In this document: one piece after another, positions 42,948-54,401 of the stretch | How the letters are laid out: every line of letters starts with the position of its first letter | Numbering within the stretch: position 1 is the first letter of the stretch | Origin: Polaromonas sp. | GTDB lineage: Bacteria > Pseudomonadota > Gammaproteobacteria > Burkholderiales > Burkholderiaceae_C | Direction: 5' to 3' | DNA length: 64,000 nt | Assembly (NCBI GenBank): GCA_013298945.1 | Contig: JAAFJR010000010.1 | Span: 1 to 64,000 of the forward strand | Position numbers and translations under genes: made by a program | Notes under the pieces: generated by a model | Databases searched by the model: none | Seen by the model: the letters and a program-made list of their open reading frames with translations, nothing else | Told to the model about the DNA's origin: nothing

Positions 42948-44417
42948 TCAGGAATTGCTTTGCAAGGCCTCTTTGTACAGCGCCACATAGTCTTTGGCAG
43001 CATCGTCCCACGAAAAGCTTTGCGCCATGCCGCGCAGCACGATTTGATTCCATAGCTTGGTATTTGCAAAGGTTTTGACGGCTTGCTCCATAGCATCAGC
43101 TAGCGCTGCAGGTGTGGCTGGACCGAACATAAAACCAGTTGCTGTGTCTTGCTGCAAGGTATCTGCCGTAGCTTCCACCACCGTATCAACCAAACCACCC
43201 ACGCTTCTGACTAGCGGCAAAGTACCATAGCGTAAGGCGTAAAGCTGCGTCAAACCACAAGGCTCAAAGCGAGAAGGAACAAGCATGACGTCGCAGCCCG
43301 CCATCATGTTGTGAGCAAAGGCTTCGTCGTAGCCCAAGCGAACGGCGACGCGACCTTTGTGGGCTGCTGTTGCTGCGACGAATGCTGTCTCTAGATCAGC
43401 ATCACCACTGCCCTGCACTGCCAGCTGCGCGCCATCAGCTAGTAATGATGGCAAAGCGGCCAAAACAAGATCAAGCCCTTTTTGAGAGGTTAAACGGCTC
43501 ACTACGCCGAAAAGCGGTGCTGTAGGATCGACATTCAAACCGAGCAATTTTTGCAAAGCAGTTTTACACGCCAATTTGCCAGATAAGTTGCTTGCCGAGT
43601 ACTTGGACGCAATTTCTTTGTCACTGCTGGGGTTCCAAATCGCGCCATCAACACCATTCAAAATTCCAGACACATCTGTGCCGCGTGCTTTAACCAAGCC
43701 ATCTAAGCCGCAACCGAACTCTGGCGTTGCCATCTCACGCGCATACGTGGGGCTAACGGTTGTGACGCGGTTAGCATAGGCCAAACCCGCTTTCATGAAC
43801 GAAAACTGGCCGTAAAACTCCAAGCCAGTGGGTGCCAGCATGCGGGTGGGTAATCCCATTAAATGGAAATCACGTTCATCAAACAAACCTTGGTAAGCCA
43901 AATTGTGAACGGTGAAAACGGTTGTTGTTTTGGTTGAAGGATGCATTGCAAGGTAAGCACAAGCCATGGCTGCATGCCAGTCGTGCACATGCAAAACATC
44001 GGGGCACCAATCATCGTCCAGCTCGCCCGCAGCTAAATGTGCAGCAACCCAACCTAGTAAAGCAAAACGCTGCGCATTGTCTGGCCACTCGCTGCCATTA
44101 GCCGATTGATACGGATTACCTACACGGTCGTAAAGATAAGGCGCATCAATAACATAGGCTTGAACGTTGTTTCCCGATTCGGAGTTTGGTAAGCTGCCTA
44201 GCCACAAAGAGACCTTACCTGCACCAAAAGCAGCACCAATATTGCAAACCAGCTTTTGCTGCAAAACGCCTTTTTTAATAGCTGGGAAGCCAGGCAACAA
44301 CAAACGCGCATCCACACCTGCCTTGACCAAAACCTGCGGCAAAGCACCTAAAACATCTGCCAAGCCACCCGTTTTAACCAATGGAAATACTTCTGCTGCA
44401 GCGTGTAATACCTTCAT
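42948..44417 (-). CDS. glgA: Glycogen synthase (ADP-glucose)
   Basis: 489 residues, family GT5. [20 protein letters not shown] with DVLGALP is the ADP-glucose-binding start; [10 protein letters not shown] near residue 143, [17 protein letters not shown] near 300 and [17 protein letters not shown] near 380 (catalytic Glu and nucleotide contacts) follow. It extends alpha-1,4-glucan from ADP-glucose. AAGGA lies just ahead of the ATG; only 7 bp separate it from glgC, so the two are co-transcribed. Confidence 0.97.
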   Translation of the reverse strand: MKVLHAAAEVFPLVKTGGLADVLGALPQVLVKAGVDARLLLPGFPAIKKGVLQQKLVCNIGAAFGAGKVSLWLGSLPNSESGNNVQAYVIDAPYLYDRVGNPYQSANGSEWPDNAQRFALLGWVAAHLAAGELDDDWCPDVLHVHDWHAAMACAYLAMHPSTKTTTVFTVHNLAYQGLFDERDFHLMGLPTRMLAPTGLEFYGQFSFMKAGLAYANRVTTVSPTYAREMATPEFGCGLDGLVKARGTDVSGILNGVDGAIWNPSSDKEIASKYSASNLSGKLACKTALQKLLGLNVDPTAPLFGVVSRLTSQKGLDLVLAALPSLLADGAQLAVQGSGDADLETAFVAATAAHKGRVAVRLGYDEAFAHNMMAGCDVMLVPSRFEPCGLTQLYALRYGTLPLVRSVGGLVDTVVEATADTLQQDTATGFMFGPATPAALADAMEQAVKTFANTKLWNQIVLRGMAQSFSWDDAAKDYVALYKEALQSNS

Positions 44418-44424
44418 GAGTCCT

Positions 44425-45693
44425 TCATGCGCTCAATTTTTTCAACATTTCCATGGTCACCAAGGTGATGCCGTTTTCGCTGCGATGAAAGCGCTTAGCA
44501 TCCAGTTCAGCATCCTCACCAATGACCATACCATCTGGAATATGGCAGCCACGGTCAATCACTGTACGCGTTAAGCGAGCGCCGCGACCAATTTGAACCT
44601 CAGGCAACAACACCGACCAATTGATGAGGGCATATGAGTGAACACGTACATTCGAAAATAAAACCGTGCGAAACACTTTGCCCGAAACAATACATCCGCC
44701 TGATACAACCGATTCAATGGCCATACCACACCTGTCTGGCTGATTGTGCACAAACTTTGCTGGCGGCAATTGGGCTTGGTAAGTCCAAATAGGCCATTTT
44801 TTATCATACAAATCGAGTTTGGGGGCTGTAGCAGTTAAATCAATGTTGGCATCCCAATAAGCGTCAATCGTGCCCACATCTCTCCAATAGGGCTCATCGT
44901 TTTCATCACTGGTGACCGCGCTGATTGAAAACGGGTGAGCAGCAGCGTCGCCGTTGCGGACAGCGCGGGGAATGATGTCTTTGCCGAAGTCGTGATCGGA
45001 ATCCGGATCGGCCATATCGCGCTCTAACTCTTTATACAAATAATCTGCGTTAAAGATGTAGATGCCCATGCTGGCCAATGACATGTCCGTACTTCCAGGC
45101 ATCAAAGGAGGATCGGCAGGTTTTTCTAAAAAATCAGTGATCAAGCTATTTTCATCAACAGCCATGACGCCAAATGCAGTCGCTTCAGCTCTTGGCACAG
45201 CCAGACAACCAACAGTGCATTGCCGACCTTTGGCTACATGATCTGCCAACATCAAGGCATAGTTCATTTTGTAAATATGATCACCAGCCAGCACGACAAT
45301 GTATTTCGCGCCGTAGCTTTCCAAAATGTCATGGTTTTGATAAACCGCATCAGCTGTACCTCGGTACCAGCTTTCGTCATCATTGCGCTGCTGGGCGGGC
45401 AACAAGTCAACAAACTCATTCATTTCAGTTTTTAAAAATGCCCAGCCACGCTGTAAATGACGCAGCAAACTGTGCGATTTATATTGAGTGATCACACCGA
45501 TACGGCGGATACCAGAATTCAAACAATTTGATAACGCAAAGTCGATGATGCGGAATTTGCCACCAAAATAGACAGCTGGCTTGGCGCGTCTGTCTGTCAA
45601 ATTCATAAGTCTGCTGCCGCGGCCTCCGGCTAAAACTAATGCGACGGCGCTTTTCGGTAAATCCAGACTTTGTGCTAGTTTTTTTGGTTCCAT
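44425..45693 (-). CDS. glgC: Glucose-1-phosphate adenylyltransferase
   Basis: 422 residues. Nucleotide-binding [20 protein letters not shown] followed by [15 protein letters not shown] (activator and substrate region), [25 protein letters not shown], and [10 protein letters not shown] left-handed beta-helix C-terminal domain carries the allosteric part. It makes ADP-glucose from ATP and glucose-1-phosphate, the committed step of glycogen synthesis. AGGAG sits 6 nt before the ATG. It is separated from the amylosucrase gene by 66 bp and runs in the same direction. Confidence 0.98.
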   Translation of the reverse strand: MEPKKLAQSLDLPKSAVALVLAGGRGSRLMNLTDRRAKPAVYFGGKFRIIDFALSNCLNSGIRRIGVITQYKSHSLLRHLQRGWAFLKTEMNEFVDLLPAQQRNDDESWYRGTADAVYQNHDILESYGAKYIVVLAGDHIYKMNYALMLADHVAKGRQCTVGCLAVPRAEATAFGVMAVDENSLITDFLEKPADPPLMPGSTDMSLASMGIYIFNADYLYKELERDMADPDSDHDFGKDIIPRAVRNGDAAAHPFSISAVTSDENDEPYWRDVGTIDAYWDANIDLTATAPKLDLYDKKWPIWTYQAQLPPAKFVHNQPDRCGMAIESVVSGGCIVSGKVFRTVLFSNVRVHSYALINWSVLLPEVQIGRGARLTRTVIDRGCHIPDGMVIGEDAELDAKRFHRSENGITLVTMEMLKKLSA

Positions 45694-45759
45694 GATGTCT
45701 CCTGATGGTTTATCGTTTGAATCCCGAATGTCTTGGATTTTTATAATATCTTAAACCTA

Positions 45760-47673
45760 TTAGATGCTTACATTCAGCCAAACTACCTGATATGCCATCA
45801 GCGTTAACCCTTGACGCAGTGGCAACGTTACCAAGCTGTTACCCAATAAATCGTTCACATCACTTGGCATTGCAGAAAATATTTCAGGCGAACAATACTG
45901 CTCAAATTCGCTAAAATTAGCCAGCACAAGCACTTTAGAACCATCTGTACCACGCTGGTAACCCAGAACGCTGGCGTTGCCTGTTCTAAAACCTGTCAAT
46001 TGGCCACCCTCGAACGCTTCGCAGGTGGATCTCTGAACAATCATCTGCTGAAGCCCTGCGTAAATCTGCCCAGCAACTGTGCTTTGATCATGACGAGAGT
46101 CGTACAGCAATTTGACGCGTTTGCTACGGTGTACCCAGCGGCTGTCATCAGCTTTTGCAACATCATCTACGTAATTAGAGTCGTTCAAAGTACCAACTTC
46201 GTCACCCATGTAAATCAAAGGAATGCCACCACTACTCAAAACCACACTGTGTAATAGCAAAATTCGCTTAACTGCTAGATGATCACCTTGTGACACGCCC
46301 GCTAACGAAGCGCAAGTGCCACTGATTCGACAATCTCCTGTGGCGGGGTTGTCTTGAAATGGAACGCCTCGCGCAAAGCTGCCATCAAATCGATTGACAT
46401 AAAAGCGGTTTAAAAACTGTCTGTGGTCGTAGCCATTAATGCCAAACTTGATGGCATCTTCATCTGCAAACGTCCAGCCAATATCGTCATGGCTACGTAC
46501 ATAATTGACCCAAGCTGTGTCTGGATGCAAATTGTGGCGTTCCTCAAGCGCCTGCTGTAGCAAATTAACTTCACGCGTCGCCAATGTGTTCCACAACAAT
46601 GCCATTTGCAAGGGGTTATATGCCACTTGGCATTCTTCAGGCGAAATATATTTCACAACATCGTCTGGATGGACGATAGCTTCAGATTTAAACAACATCG
46701 CAGGTGCAGCAATGCGCACCAATGCACTAAAAGCACGAATCAGCCCGTGCGCCTGGGGCAGGTTTTCGCAAGTTGTGCCTAATTGCTTCCAAACAAAAGC
46801 GACAGCATCCATACGCAAAAATTCAGCGCCGATATTGGCAATCGCCAACATTTCACCAGCCATTGCCTTGAACACAGCGGGATTGCTGTAATTCAAATCC
46901 CACTGAAACGAATTAAATGTCGTCCAAACCCACCGTCCATCTGCTAGTTGTGAGAACGAACCAGGGTGAGCATCTGGAAAAATTTCGCGCAAGGTATTAT
47001 CGTACGCATCTGGCATTTTCCGGTCAGGGAAAATGTAGTAAAAATCGTCGTATTGCGGCTTGCCAGCCAATGCGCCTATAGCCCACTCATGCTCGTCAGA
47101 GGTATGGTTAAAAATAAAATCAAGCACCAAGCTGATGCCTTCTTTTCTCAACGCAGCAGCAAACTCACGCAAATCAGCCATGGTCCCAAGCGATGGGCTT
47201 ACTTCTCTGTAGCTGCTAACTGCATACCCACCATCGCTGTTCGGAACTGGGCACTTGTAAGGCGGCATCAGATGTAAATATGTCAATCCCAATTCTTTGA
47301 AATAAGGAATTTGCGCTTGCAAACCACGTAAATCACCAGCAAATAGATCTATGTAACAAACGCCACCCAGCATTTTTTTCGACTGAAACCATTGCGGATG
47401 CATCTCCCGTTGTTTATCTAAAGCTTTTAAGTCTGCAGGACGAATTTGGAAGGATTGGTATGCAACTAATATTAAGTCAACTAAAAAAGCTTTGTATTGT
47501 TCTTTGTGTCCATATAGATGGCCTAACTCTTCAAGTAATTTGGGTGCAAATTTATTGAATCGATCGCTAAACGCCAACCAATCCTGTGAAAAAGTTTGTG
47601 AGCCTGAAGTTGAAGTTACCTGTTTTTCTACAGCACTTAACAAATTAGTTGTTTCTAGATTCGAGGTTAGCAT
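45760..47673 (-). CDS. Amylosucrase (GH13_4)
   Basis: 637 residues, the normal length. GH13 motifs with amylosucrase wording: [32 protein letters not shown], nucleophile Asp in [16 protein letters not shown] (about residue 290), acid/base Glu in [13 protein letters not shown], and [18 protein letters not shown] for the third acid. A helical N-terminal domain precedes the barrel. Amylosucrase moves glucose from sucrose onto alpha-1,4-glucan, releasing fructose, so the cell could lengthen glycogen without ADP-glucose. First gene of the minus glucan block, divergent from glgP. I see no signal peptide, so it acts in the cytoplasm. Confidence 0.93.
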   Translation of the reverse strand: MLTSNLETTNLLSAVEKQVTSTSGSQTFSQDWLAFSDRFNKFAPKLLEELGHLYGHKEQYKAFLVDLILVAYQSFQIRPADLKALDKQREMHPQWFQSKKMLGGVCYIDLFAGDLRGLQAQIPYFKELGLTYLHLMPPYKCPVPNSDGGYAVSSYREVSPSLGTMADLREFAAALRKEGISLVLDFIFNHTSDEHEWAIGALAGKPQYDDFYYIFPDRKMPDAYDNTLREIFPDAHPGSFSQLADGRWVWTTFNSFQWDLNYSNPAVFKAMAGEMLAIANIGAEFLRMDAVAFVWKQLGTTCENLPQAHGLIRAFSALVRIAAPAMLFKSEAIVHPDDVVKYISPEECQVAYNPLQMALLWNTLATREVNLLQQALEERHNLHPDTAWVNYVRSHDDIGWTFADEDAIKFGINGYDHRQFLNRFYVNRFDGSFARGVPFQDNPATGDCRISGTCASLAGVSQGDHLAVKRILLLHSVVLSSGGIPLIYMGDEVGTLNDSNYVDDVAKADDSRWVHRSKRVKLLYDSRHDQSTVAGQIYAGLQQMIVQRSTCEAFEGGQLTGFRTGNASVLGYQRGTDGSKVLVLANFSEFEQYCSPEIFSAMPSDVNDLLGNSLVTLPLRQGLTLMAYQVVWLNVSI

Positions 47674-47856
47674 TCGCTAGTAATTAGTGATAAGTAGTTT
47701 GTAATATAGGAAAAGACGGAAAAACACGGCCAAAATAGCAAAAATACCAAATATTCGTAAATCATATAGAACATCACGCAAAAAACAGTTACCAAGCTGT
47801 TACCGCATGCGAAAATATTTTTATCGTGTCTGAAAAACTATTCTAAGGATTCTCAA
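47674..47856. promoter_or_regulatory. Divergent promoter region amylosucrase-glgP
   Basis: 183 bp, AT-rich. Contains GTTACCAAGCTGTTACC (47788-47804, two direct GTTACC words), which recurs exactly at 45827-45843 in the amylosucrase gene end, and the palindrome CGCATGCG at 47804-47811. A LacI-type or other sugar regulator site is possible; no regulator gene lies nearby. Confidence 0.45.
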
Positions 47857-50289
47857 TTGTCACAAAGCCTTGCAAACAACAGCTCAAATATCGCAAATAA
47901 AATTGACGAGCATCTAGTGAAAACAGTGGGCATTAACCCAAGTGAAGCTACAAGCACTGATTTAATGCAAGCCGTCGCACAAGTCGCGAGAGAGCAGCTT
48001 TCAAGACGCTGGGTTGAAACCCAAGCTCACGAGCAAGCAGCAAAATCACGACGAGTGGTTTATTTGTCGATGGAGTTTTTGATGGGTCGTACGCTATCAA
48101 ATGCTTTAGCCGCATTAGATTTGACAGATGACGCATCAAAAGGACTCCTTCAGCATGCACAGAAGATGGAGGATATAGTTGATCGCGAACCAGATGCAGC
48201 TTTGGGAAATGGCGGACTAGGACGTTTGGCTGCTTGTTTCTTGGATTCAATGGCAACAGTGGGTTTACCGTCTTTCGGTTACGGCATCCGTTATGAGTAC
48301 GGCATGTTTGCGCAGAGTATTCAATCTGGTTGTCAGACAGAATATCCTGATCCGTGGTTGCAAAATGGCACGCCTTGGGAGTTCCCGCGTGCAGATATTA
48401 CCTATCCTGTGCGTTTTGGTGGCTGGGTTGAGCGCGTGAACGACAAAGTTGTTTGGCGTAACGCGGGTGAAGTAGCCGCAAAAGCCTACGACATGGTAAT
48501 ACCGGGGCATGGCACTGAAAAAGTCAGCACCCTTCGTTTGTGGAAAGCTGTGGCCCCCACTTATATTGACTTGAATGCGTTCAATACTGGCGACTATGCC
48601 CGCGCTGCAAGTGCAAAAAATGAGTACGAAAATATTTCATGGGTGCTTTATCCAAACGACAGCACGCCCGCGGGTCGTGAGCTTAGATTAAAGCAAGAGT
48701 ACTTCTTTGTTGCCGCGTCCATTCAAGATTTGATTCATCGTCATCTCAAAGAGCATCCAACGCTTGGAAATTTGTCGGATAAAGTCGCGATTCATCTCAA
48801 TGATACCCACCCTGCAATTGGCGTGGCTGAGTTGATGCGAGTGTTATGCGATGAGCATTTTATGGAATGGAACGCGGCTTGGGCTTTGTGCTGTAAGACT
48901 TTTTCTTATACCAATCATACCTTGATGCCTGAAGCTTTAGAGACTTGGCCAGTAGCGCTTATGCAGCATGTGCTGCCTCGTCATTTAGAGATTATTTTTC
49001 AAATTAACAAAGAGTTTCTTGAGTTGGCAGCGAAACATCGTCCAAACGACAATGGCTTTTTAGCACGTCTATCTCTGATTGATGAGCATGGTGAAAGACG
49101 TGTTCGTATGGCGCACTTGTCAATCGTCGGCAGTCATAAGGTCAATGGCGTGTCTGCTTTGCATTCGGATTTATTGGTACAAACTATTTTTTCCGATTTT
49201 GCAAGCATATGGCCCGACCGCTTTACAAATATGACCAATGGCGTTACGCCACGCCGCTGGTTAGCACAAGCTAATCCTGATCTCTCAAGCCTGCTAGACA
49301 GTACTTTAGGTAAGTCTTGGCGTCTTGATCTTGACCAGCTTCAGGGTTTAAACGCTCTTAAAAGTGACGTTGCTTTTCAAAACTCTTTTATGACCATCAA
49401 GCGGACAAACAAAGCTCGTTTGGCTGCTTACATCGAGCGAACAGCTGGCATCAAGGTCAACCCAGACAGCTTGTTTGATGTGCAAGTCAAACGTATTCAT
49501 GAGTACAAACGTCAACTTTTGAATGTGCTCCACGTGATTACACGCTACCAAGCTATTCTTGCCAATCCTGACGGAAACTGGGTGAATAGAACCGTCATTT
49601 TTGCAGGCAAAGCAGCATCAAGTTACCACACCGCTAAGTCGATTATTCGGCTGATTCACGATGTGGGTAGCGTGATTAACAACGACCCTCGCGTGGGCGA
49701 TAAGCTCAAGCTCGTGTTTATTCCCAACTATGGTGTTTCTGTCGCTGAAATCATCATGCCTGGTGCGGATTTATCAGAGCAAATTTCGACTGCAGGCACT
49801 GAGGCTTCTGGCACCGGTAATATGAAGCTCGCGCTGAATGGTGCATTGACGATTGGTACTGACGACGGGGCGAATATTGAAATCAGACAAAACGTAGGTG
49901 ATGACAATATCTTTATCTTCGGCTTGAAAACACCTGAAGTGCAAGCTTTACGTCAAAGCGGTTATATCTCAAGACATTATTACGACACTTTGCCAGCATT
50001 GAAGTCAGTCTTGGACGCAGTTGCTGGTGGTCAATTTTCACCTGAAAAACCCAACAGATATGGCCCCTTAGTGGACTCTTTGATTGGCGGCGGTGATCAC
50101 TATATGCTGCTAGCTGACTACGCCTCTTATGTGGAAACACAGTTGCGGGTCGATGATTTGTACCGGACACCAGCGCAATGGTGTGAGCGGGCTATCGCTA
50201 ACGTTGCTGGCATGGGTGTTTTCTCTTCTGACCGGACGATTAATGAATATGCGCGTCAAATTTGGCATATTGAACCAGCTGCAAAATAA
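47857..50289 (+). CDS. glgP: Glycogen/maltodextrin phosphorylase
   Basis: 810 residues, family GT35. VVYLSMEFLMGRTLSNAL near residue 65, DAALGNGGLGRLAACFLDS near 112, FDVQVKRIHEYKRQLLNV near 548 and the pyridoxal-phosphate region TEASGTGNMKLALNGALTIG near 645 (Schiff-base Lys). It releases glucose-1-phosphate from glycogen. The start is TTG at 47857: AAGGA lies 7 nt upstream and no better ATG fits the family N-terminus. First gene of the plus glucan block. Confidence 0.97.
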   Translation: MSQSLANNSSNIANKIDEHLVKTVGINPSEATSTDLMQAVAQVAREQLSRRWVETQAHEQAAKSRRVVYLSMEFLMGRTLSNALAALDLTDDASKGLLQHAQKMEDIVDREPDAALGNGGLGRLAACFLDSMATVGLPSFGYGIRYEYGMFAQSIQSGCQTEYPDPWLQNGTPWEFPRADITYPVRFGGWVERVNDKVVWRNAGEVAAKAYDMVIPGHGTEKVSTLRLWKAVAPTYIDLNAFNTGDYARAASAKNEYENISWVLYPNDSTPAGRELRLKQEYFFVAASIQDLIHRHLKEHPTLGNLSDKVAIHLNDTHPAIGVAELMRVLCDEHFMEWNAAWALCCKTFSYTNHTLMPEALETWPVALMQHVLPRHLEIIFQINKEFLELAAKHRPNDNGFLARLSLIDEHGERRVRMAHLSIVGSHKVNGVSALHSDLLVQTIFSDFASIWPDRFTNMTNGVTPRRWLAQANPDLSSLLDSTLGKSWRLDLDQLQGLNALKSDVAFQNSFMTIKRTNKARLAAYIERTAGIKVNPDSLFDVQVKRIHEYKRQLLNVLHVITRYQAILANPDGNWVNRTVIFAGKAASSYHTAKSIIRLIHDVGSVINNDPRVGDKLKLVFIPNYGVSVAEIIMPGADLSEQISTAGTEASGTGNMKLALNGALTIGTDDGANIEIRQNVGDDNIFIFGLKTPEVQALRQSGYISRHYYDTLPALKSVLDAVAGGQFSPEKPNRYGPLVDSLIGGGDHYMLLADYASYVETQLRVDDLYRTPAQWCERAIANVAGMGVFSSDRTINEYARQIWHIEPAAK

Positions 50290-50344
50290 TATTGAAACCG
50301 CGATACTAAATCGTCAACCAACATATTGAATGCGAGGTCGTGAT

Positions 50345-52288
50345 ATGCCAAACTCCAAAGAAGTTGAAGACCTCGCCTTGTTATCAATGCCTCCATTACT
50401 GAGTGATCTTGATGTATGGCTGCTCGCAGAGGGTACGCATTTACGCCCCTATGAAGTCCTAGGTGCCCACCCATTAGCATTGAACGGCGTGAAGGGAACG
50501 CGCTTTGCGGTCTGGGCACCGAACGCTTCTCGTGTGAGTGTGGTTGGTGATTTTAATTTCTGGGATGGTCGACAAAACCCAATGCGATTGCGGCCTGAGT
50601 GCGGTGTTTGGGAGTTATTTTTACCCAGCATTGCAGAAGGTGCTTTGTATAAATACGAACTTACGGCAAGCGACGGCACTCTTTTGCCAACAAAGGCAGA
50701 CCCTTATGCACGGCAATCCGAAATGCGTCCTGCCACTGCTAGCGTCGTCGCAGCACTGCCCAGCATGGTTGCCGCCTCGCCCACTCGTCAACAAGCCAAT
50801 GCGCTGGATGCCCCTGTTAGCATTTATGAGGTGCACTTAGGTTCATGGCGTCGCATCGCAGACGGCTCAAACGACAGTGCGGGGCGCTGGCTTAACTGGG
50901 ACGAACTCGGTGATACGTTGATAACTTATGCTAAAGACATGGGTTACACCCATTTAGAGCTCCTGCCTATTAGCGAGCATCCATTTGATGGTTCTTGGGG
51001 CTACCAACCGGTCGGTCTTTATGCTCCAACATCCCGCTATGGTGATCCACAAGGGTTTGTACGTTTTGTAGCGCGTTGTCATGCAGAAGGCATCGGTTTG
51101 ATTTTGGACTGGGTTCCTGCTCATTTCCCAACTGACACACATGGATTAGGTAATTTTGACGGTACACACCTTTACGAGTATGCCGATCCGCGCGAGGGCT
51201 TTCACAACGACTGGAGCACCCTCATTTACAACTTGGGGCGTACCGAAGTCAGCAACTTTTTAATTGGCAATGCGTTGTATTGGTTAGAGAGATATGGCGT
51301 TGATGGCTTGCGGGTTGATGCCGTGGCTTCTATGCTGTACCGCGATTACAGCCGCAAAGCGGGTGAATGGATACCGAACAAACATGGTGGACGTGAGAAC
51401 TTAGAGACCATTGCCTTCTTAAAACGCATGAACGAGGTGATAGGAACAGAGCGACCCCAAGCGGTCACTTTAGCGGAAGAATCCACCGCATTCCCAGCTG
51501 TCTCTCGTCCAACTTACGTTGGTGGTTTAGGTTTCCACTACAAGTGGAACATGGGTTGGATGAACGACACACTCGCCTACATGGCGCGTGATCCCATACA
51601 CCGGAAACACCACCATGGTGAAATCACCTTCAGTTTGGTTTACGCATTCAATGAAAACTTTGTGCTGCCGATTTCGCATGACGAAGTGGTGCATGGCAAA
51701 GGCTCGTTACTTAACAAAATGCCTGGTGATACGTGGCAAAAGTTTGCTAATCTCCGCGCTTACTATGGATTCATGTTTGGCCATCCAGGCAAAAAACTAC
51801 TCTTCATGGGTTGCGAATTTGGCCAAGAGCGCGAATGGAACCATGACCAAAGCTTGGATTGGCATTTGCTAGACAACCCCATGCATGCAGGCGTGCAACG
51901 CCTGATGCGCGACTTGAATCATCTTTACAAAGAGACACCGGCGCTGTTCCAGCAAGATTTTGTTCCCGCAGGTTTTGAGTGGATTGAACACAATGATTCC
52001 GAGCGATCTGTCATCAGTTTCATCCGACATGGTCTAGCTGACAGTACCTTTATGGTTGTCGTTACTAATTTCACACCCGTTGCACAAAAAGGCTACCGCT
52101 TAGGCGTGCCGCAAGCTGGATCGTACAAGGAACGACTCAACACAGACTCTGCCCACTATGGCGGCAGCAATGTAGGTACGCCTTTAGGTATCGCAACAGC
52201 GCAGCCGATTGCTTGTCATGGGAAATCTCACTCCATTTTGCTTGATTTGCCACCGCTTGCGACCGTGATGCTTGAATGGAACAATTAG
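50345..52288 (+). CDS. glgB: 1,4-alpha-glucan branching enzyme
   Basis: About 647 residues from ATG 50345 (GAGG 7 nt upstream; an ATG at 50330 lacks one). CBM48 domain first ([20 protein letters not shown]), then GH13_9: [20 protein letters not shown], nucleophile Asp in [17 protein letters not shown] (about 325), Glu in [11 protein letters not shown] (about 379) and [15 protein letters not shown]. It makes alpha-1,6 branches in glycogen. The extra long N1 module of some GlgB proteins is missing, giving the shorter type. The glgX start lies 11 bp past its stop. Confidence 0.97.
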   Translation: MPNSKEVEDLALLSMPPLLSDLDVWLLAEGTHLRPYEVLGAHPLALNGVKGTRFAVWAPNASRVSVVGDFNFWDGRQNPMRLRPECGVWELFLPSIAEGALYKYELTASDGTLLPTKADPYARQSEMRPATASVVAALPSMVAASPTRQQANALDAPVSIYEVHLGSWRRIADGSNDSAGRWLNWDELGDTLITYAKDMGYTHLELLPISEHPFDGSWGYQPVGLYAPTSRYGDPQGFVRFVARCHAEGIGLILDWVPAHFPTDTHGLGNFDGTHLYEYADPREGFHNDWSTLIYNLGRTEVSNFLIGNALYWLERYGVDGLRVDAVASMLYRDYSRKAGEWIPNKHGGRENLETIAFLKRMNEVIGTERPQAVTLAEESTAFPAVSRPTYVGGLGFHYKWNMGWMNDTLAYMARDPIHRKHHHGEITFSLVYAFNENFVLPISHDEVVHGKGSLLNKMPGDTWQKFANLRAYYGFMFGHPGKKLLFMGCEFGQEREWNHDQSLDWHLLDNPMHAGVQRLMRDLNHLYKETPALFQQDFVPAGFEWIEHNDSERSVISFIRHGLADSTFMVVVTNFTPVAQKGYRLGVPQAGSYKERLNTDSAHYGGSNVGTPLGIATAQPIACHGKSHSILLDLPPLATVMLEWNN

Positions 52289-52298
52289 GAACGATCTA

Positions 52299-54371
52299 AT
52301 GGATGGCTTAGAAGCTGGCAAACCTTGGCCAATCGGTGCGCATTGGGACGGTAAAGGCGTGAATTTCGCTGTATTTTCTGCCCATGCACGTCGAATAGAG
52401 CTGTGTTTGTTTGACGCATCTGGCAAGCAAGAAATCGCACGATTCACTCTGCCCACCCATACAAGCGATATTTGGCATGGCTATCTACCACAGGCAGCAC
52501 CAGGCTTAGTTTACGGTTTGCGTGCGTATGGCACATGGCGACCTGAGCGCGGCTACCGATTTAACGCATCTAAACTGTTGCTTGACCCGTATGCTAAAGA
52601 AATCGTCGGTACGTTTGAATGGCGCGATGAACATTTTGGCCATGACCGGGGTCTTCCTTTACACCCGGATACGCGTGATAACGCGGTATTTGCGCTCAAA
52701 GCACGTTTGCCATACGATGAATTTGATTGGGAGCAGGATCAGCTCTTGCATCGCCCGCTAGCTAGCTCAGTAATCTACGAAGTTCACGTCAAAGGCTTTT
52801 CAATGCGAAACACTTTGATTCCTGAAGCTTTGCGCGGCACGTATGCCGGACTGGGACATCCAGCATCTGTTGGACACCTGAAACAGCTTGGTGTTACAGC
52901 CGTCAGTCTGTTGCCCGTACATTTTGCGGTAGATGAAGAACGTTTAACCAAATTAGGCTTGAAGAACTATTGGGGGTATAACACCCTAGGATTTTTCTGC
53001 GTCGATTCCCGATTAGCCAGCAATAGTACAGAACTGTCGCCGAGAGACGAATTTCGTGCCATGGTCAAAGCTTTGCATAAAGCAGGGCTAGAGGTTTTAC
53101 TAGATGTCGTATTTAACCACTCTGCAGAATCTGATGAAGCGGGTCCGACATTGAGCTTTCGTGGCTTGGACAATGCCAGCTACTATCGCTTACCACCTGA
53201 ATCGCTTTCGCATTACGACAATTACAGCGGTTGTGGCAACACCTTAGACATTCGCAAACCCCGTGTGTTGCAGTTCGTGCTAGACAGCCTGCGCTATTGG
53301 GTTAACGACATGCATGTCGATGGCTTTCGATTCGATTTAGCTCCCGTGCTAGGCAGAGGCGACCACGGGTTTAGCCGCGATGGCGCTTTTTTCACCGCTG
53401 TGGCGCAAGACCCTGTGCTCTCCCGCGTCAAAATGATCGCCGAGCCTTGGGACATTGGCCCAGGTGGCTACCAATCTGGCAATTTTCCACGAGGCTGGCT
53501 GGAGTGGAATGACCACTTTCGTGATGCCATGCGCAGCTTTTGGTTGCATAAAAAACATGCCTCTCGTGGCAATTTTGCGATGAGATTATGTGGTTCGTCT
53601 GATTTGTACCAACCGCGCAATCGTGCACCTGCAGAATCCGTCAACTATGTTGTATCGCACGACGGCTTTACGCTTCTAGATTTACTCAGCTACAACCAGC
53701 GACACAACCTAGCCAATGGTGAAAACAACCGCGATGGCCATGGACATAATTTGAGCTATAACTGTGGCGTTGAAGGCCTGACTGACGATGTTGAGGTCAA
53801 CAAACGTCGGACTCGTTTACAACGTGCGCTAATCGCCACAACATTGCTGGCGCAAGGCACACCTATGCTGTGCGCGGGCGATGAATTGGGCCATACTCAA
53901 CAAGGCAACAACAATCCCTATTGCCAAGACAACCCAACAACGTGGATTAATTGGGATCTTGCCGATAACGACCTGATCGCCTTTACCGCCCATGTCATCA
54001 GCCTGCGCAAGCGACTGCTACCTTTGAGCAACCACTGGTACAGCGGTCTCGTCAATGCTGCGGGTTTGCACGACTTGGCTTGGTTGAATGCTGACGGATC
54101 GCCGTTGCAGGGTGACGACTGGCAAGATCAGAGCAGCCAAGTCATGGGCTGTTTGATTGGTGAGCCGGGCTTGTCCGCCACACCTTTACTGATCCTGATC
54201 AATGCCGAGCATGCTGACCACACGTTCGCCCTGCCTGCAGGCAACTGGCAAACATTGCTGGATACAACGTACCCGCGAGGTATAGCAGTACAGCGCAGCC
54301 AAGACGAACGAAACTACCCGCTTCTCGCACACAGCTTGGTTTTACTTCAAGCAACTTCAAATAATTTATAG
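52299..54371 (+). CDS. glgX: Glycogen debranching enzyme
   Basis: About 690 residues from ATG 52299, preceded by AGGA at 8 nt; a TTG at 52272 inside glgB is also in frame but less likely. N-terminal CBM48 (PIGAHWDGKGVNFAVFSAHA), then GH13_11: DVVFNHSAESDEAG, nucleophile in VDGFRFDLAPVLGRG, Glu in KMIAEPWDIGPGGYQ, and YVVSHDGFTLLDLLSYNQRHN. It hydrolyses alpha-1,6 bonds of limit dextrin left by GlgP. Sits in the order glgP-glgB-glgX-malQ and is co-transcribed. Confidence 0.97.
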   Translation: MDGLEAGKPWPIGAHWDGKGVNFAVFSAHARRIELCLFDASGKQEIARFTLPTHTSDIWHGYLPQAAPGLVYGLRAYGTWRPERGYRFNASKLLLDPYAKEIVGTFEWRDEHFGHDRGLPLHPDTRDNAVFALKARLPYDEFDWEQDQLLHRPLASSVIYEVHVKGFSMRNTLIPEALRGTYAGLGHPASVGHLKQLGVTAVSLLPVHFAVDEERLTKLGLKNYWGYNTLGFFCVDSRLASNSTELSPRDEFRAMVKALHKAGLEVLLDVVFNHSAESDEAGPTLSFRGLDNASYYRLPPESLSHYDNYSGCGNTLDIRKPRVLQFVLDSLRYWVNDMHVDGFRFDLAPVLGRGDHGFSRDGAFFTAVAQDPVLSRVKMIAEPWDIGPGGYQSGNFPRGWLEWNDHFRDAMRSFWLHKKHASRGNFAMRLCGSSDLYQPRNRAPAESVNYVVSHDGFTLLDLLSYNQRHNLANGENNRDGHGHNLSYNCGVEGLTDDVEVNKRRTRLQRALIATTLLAQGTPMLCAGDELGHTQQGNNNPYCQDNPTTWINWDLADNDLIAFTAHVISLRKRLLPLSNHWYSGLVNAAGLHDLAWLNADGSPLQGDDWQDQSSQVMGCLIGEPGLSATPLLILINAEHADHTFALPAGNWQTLLDTTYPRGIAVQRSQDERNYPLLAHSLVLLQATSNNL

Positions 54372-54401
54372 CCTTAGAAAATTTAACGATGAAATTTCCC
54401 C

